A model generated the notes under the pieces. It was not told the DNA's origin and made no database searches. It saw only the letters and a program-made list of their open reading frames with translations. This document shows positions 59,271-64,000 of a stretch of 64,000 nt of DNA, one piece after another (the stretch's first letter is position 1; every line of letters begins with the position of its first letter). The stretch covers positions 620,001-684,000 of the forward strand of contig JAVHJL010000004.1 in assembly GCA_036971715.1 (NCBI GenBank), written 5' to 3'. A program made the translations under genes and the position numbers. This DNA comes from Arthrobotrys musiformis. Taxonomy: Eukaryota > Ascomycota > Orbiliomycetes > Orbiliales > Orbiliaceae.

Positions 59271-60524
59271 ATGGACGGCAGAACTATTCTCGCACAGGTA
59301 ATCCCCGCTCTATCATACCCCCGCGAATGAACACTAATAGTGGTGAACGTGCAGGCCCAAAAGCAGGAAGCAGGTGCTGCTGGAGGTTTCAGTTGGTTCG
59401 GTGCCAGTAAGCAGGACAAGCTCGAGCAAGCTATCGATCTATACTCCCAGGCTGCAAATGCCTTTCGAACAACCGGCCAAGGTCTCCCTCTCCCGAATAC
59501 CCCTCGATGAAGACACCTATCTAACGTAGATAACAAAACAGGCTCCGAAGCCGGCGCTGCCTTCGAGAAAGCCGCAGCACTGAGTAAATCCATCAACGAA
59601 CCCAACGATGCGGCAAACTACCTCACCGAAGCCTTCAAATCCTACAAGAAGACAAATCCAGCCGACGCAGCCAGGACTCTGAACCAAGCTATTGAACACT
59701 ACGCCCTCACTAATGTCCGACGGGCGGCAACGCATAAGCAGACACTCGCCGAGCTCCTGGAGGCCGATGGTGCTACAAAGCCTCAGGCTATCAAAGAATA
59801 CGAGAAGGCTGGAGAGTGGTTCAGTAACGATAATGCCGAGGCGTAAGGCTTTCCCTTTCTATTTTCGATTATCTAGCTAGAAGAGGGGGTTTGGAGGGCG
59901 AGGCGGGGTGAAACGATCATTTATCTCCGTCAGCATGTGGGAGGGAAGCTAACACAGAAGAAACCACAACAGACTGGCCAACAAATGCTATATCAAAGCT
60001 GCGGATCTATCAGCCGAGATCGGGGACTACCACCGAGCTATCAATCACTACGAAAGAATCGCTGAGGTGTCGGTGAACAACAGTCTTATGAAATGGAGTG
60101 TCAAGGATTACTTGTTCAAAGCTGCGCTTTGCCATTTGGCCACGAAGGTAAACCTGCCACATTACTTTAGCCAATGACGCATAATCTTGTCTTAGCCGTG
60201 CTAACGGACGGGCGTATAGGATATTGTGGCTTGTAAGAGAGCACTTGAGGGGCAGTATCCTGCCCTTGAGCCGGCGTTTAACCCGCCTGCTATGGAGGCT
60301 TTGTTCTTGAAGGTACATCCAAACCCCCACATCCAAATCTTAGAGCAAAGCCAGACTAAATTGCACAATAGAACCTCCTCGAATGCGTCGAAAACGGCGA
60401 CCCGCAGAATTTCTTCAACAACGTGATGCAATACAAAGAGCGCTACCCGCTAGACAACTGGAAACTCGACATACTAGCCAAAACACAAAAGGGCATCGAA
60501 GAGGCCGGCGAGGATTTGACTTAA
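59271..60524 (+). CDS. sec17: Alpha-SNAP, vesicular fusion protein Sec17
   Basis: Six exons: 59271-59297, 59355-59481, 59542-59842, 59973-60147, 60220-60312 and 60372-60524, all in phase, give 291 residues, essentially the yeast Sec17 length. Recognisable stretches are GFSWFG near the N-terminus, AIDLYSQAANAFR, GAAFEKAAALS, NDAANYLTEAFKSYKK, AIEHYALTNVRRAA, EYEKAGEWFSNDNAEALANKC, AIEHY/AINHYERIAE, and the C-terminal PLDNWKLDILAKTQKGIEEA. These are the TPR-like helical hairpins of the SNAP family. Sec17 binds SNARE complexes and recruits Sec18/NSF to take them apart after membrane fusion. Three of the introns show perfect CTAAC branch sites. Confidence 0.96.
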
Positions 60525-62532
60525 GAAATAAACATAGCCCGGAGTATTTGTATTTTCTCTCTTTTTCTTGTGTTTTTTTATGGACGATACAAGCTTTGAA
60601 CTGGGTACACAAGGTCCTGCGGAGTTTGCGATTATCTGGCCTTTCCACTTTTGACTCTTTTAGCTTTTGGAGCTTCTTTTTGTTTAGCTTATTCTATGGA
60701 CCCTTCTTTTTTTATCTAGCATTTTTGATGTGTAAGCTTATACAGTGTTTCTCTTTTTTTATGTTGAATGAGATATCTTTTATGAAGCTCCGGTGTAGTC
60801 TCGACGGCGCCGCTAGATGATGGATGAATGCTTCCTGTCTCATCTTAGAATGTATCACTTTTCCTTCTGCTCGGTTATTGATCAAGAGTCAGTTTCGTGA
60901 ACTACACTCAGACCATACAATTCGCCACTACAGACCCCCCGAACTTTAGGCAGAGAGCTTCGAAGATCTAGAGACCCTGTGACCTAAATATGTCCACCTC
61001 GCCGCGGGATTCCGCCGATATAAAACGTATCTATATAACTCCACTTTTGCTTTTTAAAAATATGGAAAGAATTTTAAACTTGGTGGTACATTGCAGGGTT
61101 CTAGTCGTTCCCATGGGTTGAATCTTTTTCGTCCCATGTTTTTTTGTTCATTGGCGCCATTCCGGATCCACCATTTTTATATCGCCAACCTCGCGGATTT
61201 ATGGCTGGACGTCGACGCCGGTTTTCGGTAGCGGTGTAGACAAGTCGACTACGTATACCCCGGCAGTCTTGTTTACGAGACAACGACTACCCCATGTAAC
61301 ATTGGTTTTTACAAATTTAAAGCCGTCTTCTCTAGAATGCAGAAAGGGAATTCCGGACCAACCGTTGATATCAAAGGCCGAAAAATAATAACTCGGATAC
61401 GATATCTGCGATTCCGATATCTACCGAAGAATGTAAGGGTAGCACAGGGTATTATCTAGCTTCTATTAAAAAATTTTGAAACGCTCTTTAAATTCCTTTC
61501 ATTCCTCGTTATATTACCGTGAAACATGTATCCCCGGTAGCTATCGAGGCTAAACGGTCGTTGGAATTGGGGATGAGACATGTTAGCGCAGGTAGCTAGC
61601 TAGCTATAGCTGCATTTTGCCTCCGGTAGCTATAGCTTGACGTAACGGAAAAAAGATCACGGGTATCGGGCTACGGAGTGCTCTAGGATTTCGCCATAGC
61701 GCTAATAAATCTTCCAGGTTGACTTTTGTACGGAATTGGGATCGTATCCGCGAGGCCGAGGTTCCTCTCTAGGGTTAGATCTCACATCCGCCGCAATCTA
61801 TAGATCAAAAATAGTATCGGAATCTCAAAAACTTTTTATTAATTTCTTCTTCTTCTTCGAAGCTATCGCTTCTTCGCTACCTAAGCTACCTAGGTATACC
61901 CCCTTAGAGAGGGGAGTAGTGTCCATAGTCGTCTTAAAAAAGACCTGAGATGAGATGGTGTCCTCGTAATATTTGACAAAAAAAACGAAAAAGACCGTAA
62001 CACCCACCGTCCCTATACCAAATATTAAGAATTTCCAATAAAACCCGGTCCGGCCTGCTCGCTGTATTGAAATAACAAAAAAAAAGAGAAACGGTGGATG
62101 AAGAAAAGAATAAAGCGAATCCACGGGATCATAATACATAGTAAACACATAGCAAGCAAAGCAAGAACCATACCTGCCGTTTATTTGCGCCGTCGTGACC
62201 GAATTGGGAGGTGGAGGTGGGAGATGGGGGGAGGAGGATAAATAAATAAGAAGCACCCGGGGTATATAAGCGGAATCGCGAAAACAAAACCCCGAAACAA
62301 AAAAAAGGCGAATGCTGAGGAGAGAAAGAATACCTGTAGGTAAGACAGATGGCGAAACATAAACAAATACAAACATCCTCTTTCATTATTCCCTTTCCCC
62401 CTCCTTTTCGCTGCGTCGTTTGAAAGGGAGGGGGGAACGGGAGAAATATTAGAGCTTAGACGGTATTGCTGGCTTCTTTCTTTTCTTTTGCTTCTTCTTT
62501 TGTGGCTGCGGCTGCTTCTTTTGCTCTAACTG
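60525..62532. other. Intergenic, convergent side of sec17 and the DUF4050 gene
   Basis: About 2 kb containing both 3' UTRs. A 183-codon minus-strand frame (62376-61825) is Phe/Leu- and Pro-rich with a lysine run at its end; its composition looks like translated UTR and no motif supports it. GCTAGCTATAGCT palindromes occur near 61592-61640. Confidence 0.5.
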
Positions 62533-64000
62533 TCACCGGCCGATGCCGAAGACTCTCTTGACCATGCTTTCGCCGACGCTGACGGTCTTCTTCTTTGTGA
62601 TTGAGGCTTCCGGCCTAGACGGCTTTGGTGGCCATTGTCCGTCTGCCTTCCATCCTTCTATTAATGCGTTTGTCTATGACAATATTAGCCAAGGTATAGG
62701 TAGAAAGGGAGGGGAAGGGAGTGTAAATACCATGTGTTGAAGGTTAATGGGGATGGTGGGAGTATTGTTTTTGATAATGATACGCTGGTAAAGTTGCGGA
62801 TACGCATCTGGAACAACAGCATCGTAAAAGGGATTCTGATAGCTCGCATAATTATAATGAGGAGTCAGAGTCAGCAGCTCGTTCTTCCATTTTGCACGAT
62901 AGCTCAAGCCATCTTGAAACCTGATGGCATCCAAATCCAAAGGGTTAATATTAGCAGTGGTAGGACTGACATCTTCAAATTTGGATTTTCCTATCGGGAC
63001 ACGGCCGTTCTTATCCGCTTGGGTCCAAAGGTCTCTACGCTCGATCCAGATACGGAGACCGTCGTTCCATTTCATCTCCTCTTCCAGGTCCTTCTTGCGG
63101 CGAGCCTTACGTTCTTCTTTTGTGATTTTGGAGCCACCGATGGCGGTTGGGTCGTGGAAGCGGTAGGCGGATCTAGGTTCGTCATCCGGATATACACTCC
63201 TGACGGCTTTCATGGAACCCGGCTGTCTGCCGTCGTCGCTGTCGGACTCGTCACGCGACCGGTACTCTCTGTCGTCCTCGTCTTCGGTATCTTCTTCTTC
63301 TTCCGATTGGATGGACGGTAGGCTAGTACTGGTGGTTGGCGAAGCGGCCGTGGCACCGGCCATTCTCCGCCGTCTGCTCTTCTTCAATTCCTCAGCCCAT
63401 TCCCAGTCCCTCCTGACGGATGCTAGTATCGCTTGTGCATTCCTGACAGCTTCCTGCTTCTCGGCTGCTGTCATTCTTGGAGGTTCGGAGGGTTTATCTT
63501 TGGAACCGCCGGCCATTTTCTTCGATGAGTTATTTTGGGTGGTTTTGGAGGTGGAAGTGGAAGTGGATGTGGATGTGGTATTGTTTGAGTTTGTGGGGAG
63601 GTCGGTGTGATGGTGATGGTGGGATGATGAGAGGACGGGAACTATGGATGCGGCGCTTGGCATGCGAGCGAGCAACGAGGACAAGGAAAAGATGCCACCG
63701 GCGAAACCACTGCTGTTACCACCACCACTGTTGGCACTACTGAAGCTTGACTTCGAGGGAGAGGGGAAGAAAGACCTTCTGGGCGACTGAGGCGAGGAAA
63801 GAATGTTATCCTTGTTGTTCTTCGACTTGGTGGGTTTCGATGTGGAAGTGGCGGTCGCGTTTGAGGTGGTGGGAGCCAGGGGAGCGGAAGGAGGCGAGTC
63901 GAAGAGGAAGGACGGGGTCCTACGGGTCCTGGGAGACGACGAACGGGGTTTCTGGGGAGGGATGATGTCCTTTGGAGCGGAGGGAGGAGGGATTTCTGTG
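62533..64000 (-). CDS. DUF4050-domain protein (5' end beyond window)
   Basis: Exons 64000-62731 (open through the right edge) and 62673-62533, with a 57-nt intron (donor CACATG/GTATTT, acceptor GTCATAG). The N-terminal part in the window is very rich in Ser, Thr, Pro and Asn, with five His in a row and a (Ser-Thr)n run. The DUF4050 core begins at MTAAEKQEAVRNAQAILASV, continues with RRDWEWAEEL, RFHDPTAIGG, EEMKWNDGLRIWIERRDLW, PLDLDAI, and ends in PTIPINLQHM joined to TNALIEGWKADGQWPPK. The family is fungal, and its best-known members are poorly characterised regulators related to Gag1 of Saccharomyces. The basic tail ends KRVFGIGR. Confidence 0.85.

Noticed and set aside
61825..62376. 183-codon Phe/Leu-rich frame on - that could look like a membrane protein
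   Set aside because: Hydrophobicity comes from T/A-rich low-complexity DNA, it has a homopolymeric lysine end, and it lies in the 3' region of the DUF4050 gene.
1..64000. CRISPR arrays, rRNA genes, complete transposons, prophage
   Set aside because: No regularly spaced repeats, no rRNA-like stretch and no transposase, integrase or reverse-transcriptase motif was found; the sequence is fungal nuclear DNA.

Overview
The window is nuclear DNA of a filamentous ascomycete (Pezizomycotina; class not resolved). The genes carry many short introns (mostly 55-130 nt) with GTRNGT-like donors, CTAAC/CTGAC branch sites close to the acceptor and YAG acceptors. Proteins include fungal hallmarks: a con-13-like secreted protein, a DUF4050 protein, a tetraspanin, a D-arabinitol dehydrogenase, a fungal F-box protein and a nucleoside-phosphorylase fusion protein. 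Coding regions were rebuilt exon by exon by matching splice sites and reading phase; multi-exon spans below include introns. Two genes run off the ends.

Layout. 0-4 kb: a partial Ras guanine-nucleotide exchange factor with an atypical P-loop GTPase domain fused at its N side (-). 4-10 kb: no convincing gene. 10-16.3 kb: an RCC1-repeat protein (-) and an unrecognised protein (-). 16.3-22.8 kb: gene-poor, with several poly-T tracts. 22.8-31 kb: a secreted HExxH protein of con-13 type, an F-box protein and D-arabinitol dehydrogenase (all -). 32.9-35 kb: a cyclin (+) convergent with TIM13 (-), a tiny four-exon gene. 37-41.5 kb: a serine/asparagine-rich protein (-) and cytochrome c (-). 42-55 kb: an accessory-looking block described below. 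57-64 kb: tightly packed housekeeping genes: tetraspanin (+), mitochondrial GatC (-), alpha-SNAP/Sec17 (+) and a partial DUF4050 protein (-).

The most interesting part is 42-55 kb. A 906-residue protein joins an intact nucleoside-phosphorylase domain, the type found at the N-terminus of many fungal NLR proteins, directly to a long helical/coiled-coil region interrupted by a short tryptophan-rich cationic amphipathic segment. I see no NTPase or repeat domain. About 4 kb away and divergently transcribed is an 809-residue DUF2235 (Tle1-type) alpha/beta hydrolase with its GxSxG, DPV and HGDVGGG motifs intact. Convergent with that hydrolase is a 169-residue protein with two or three membrane segments. 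Sensor-like domain, putative membrane-active helices, lipase and small membrane protein together suggest a fungal conflict or programmed-cell-death locus. This is inference from domain content and neighbourhood; nothing here shows the genes act together.
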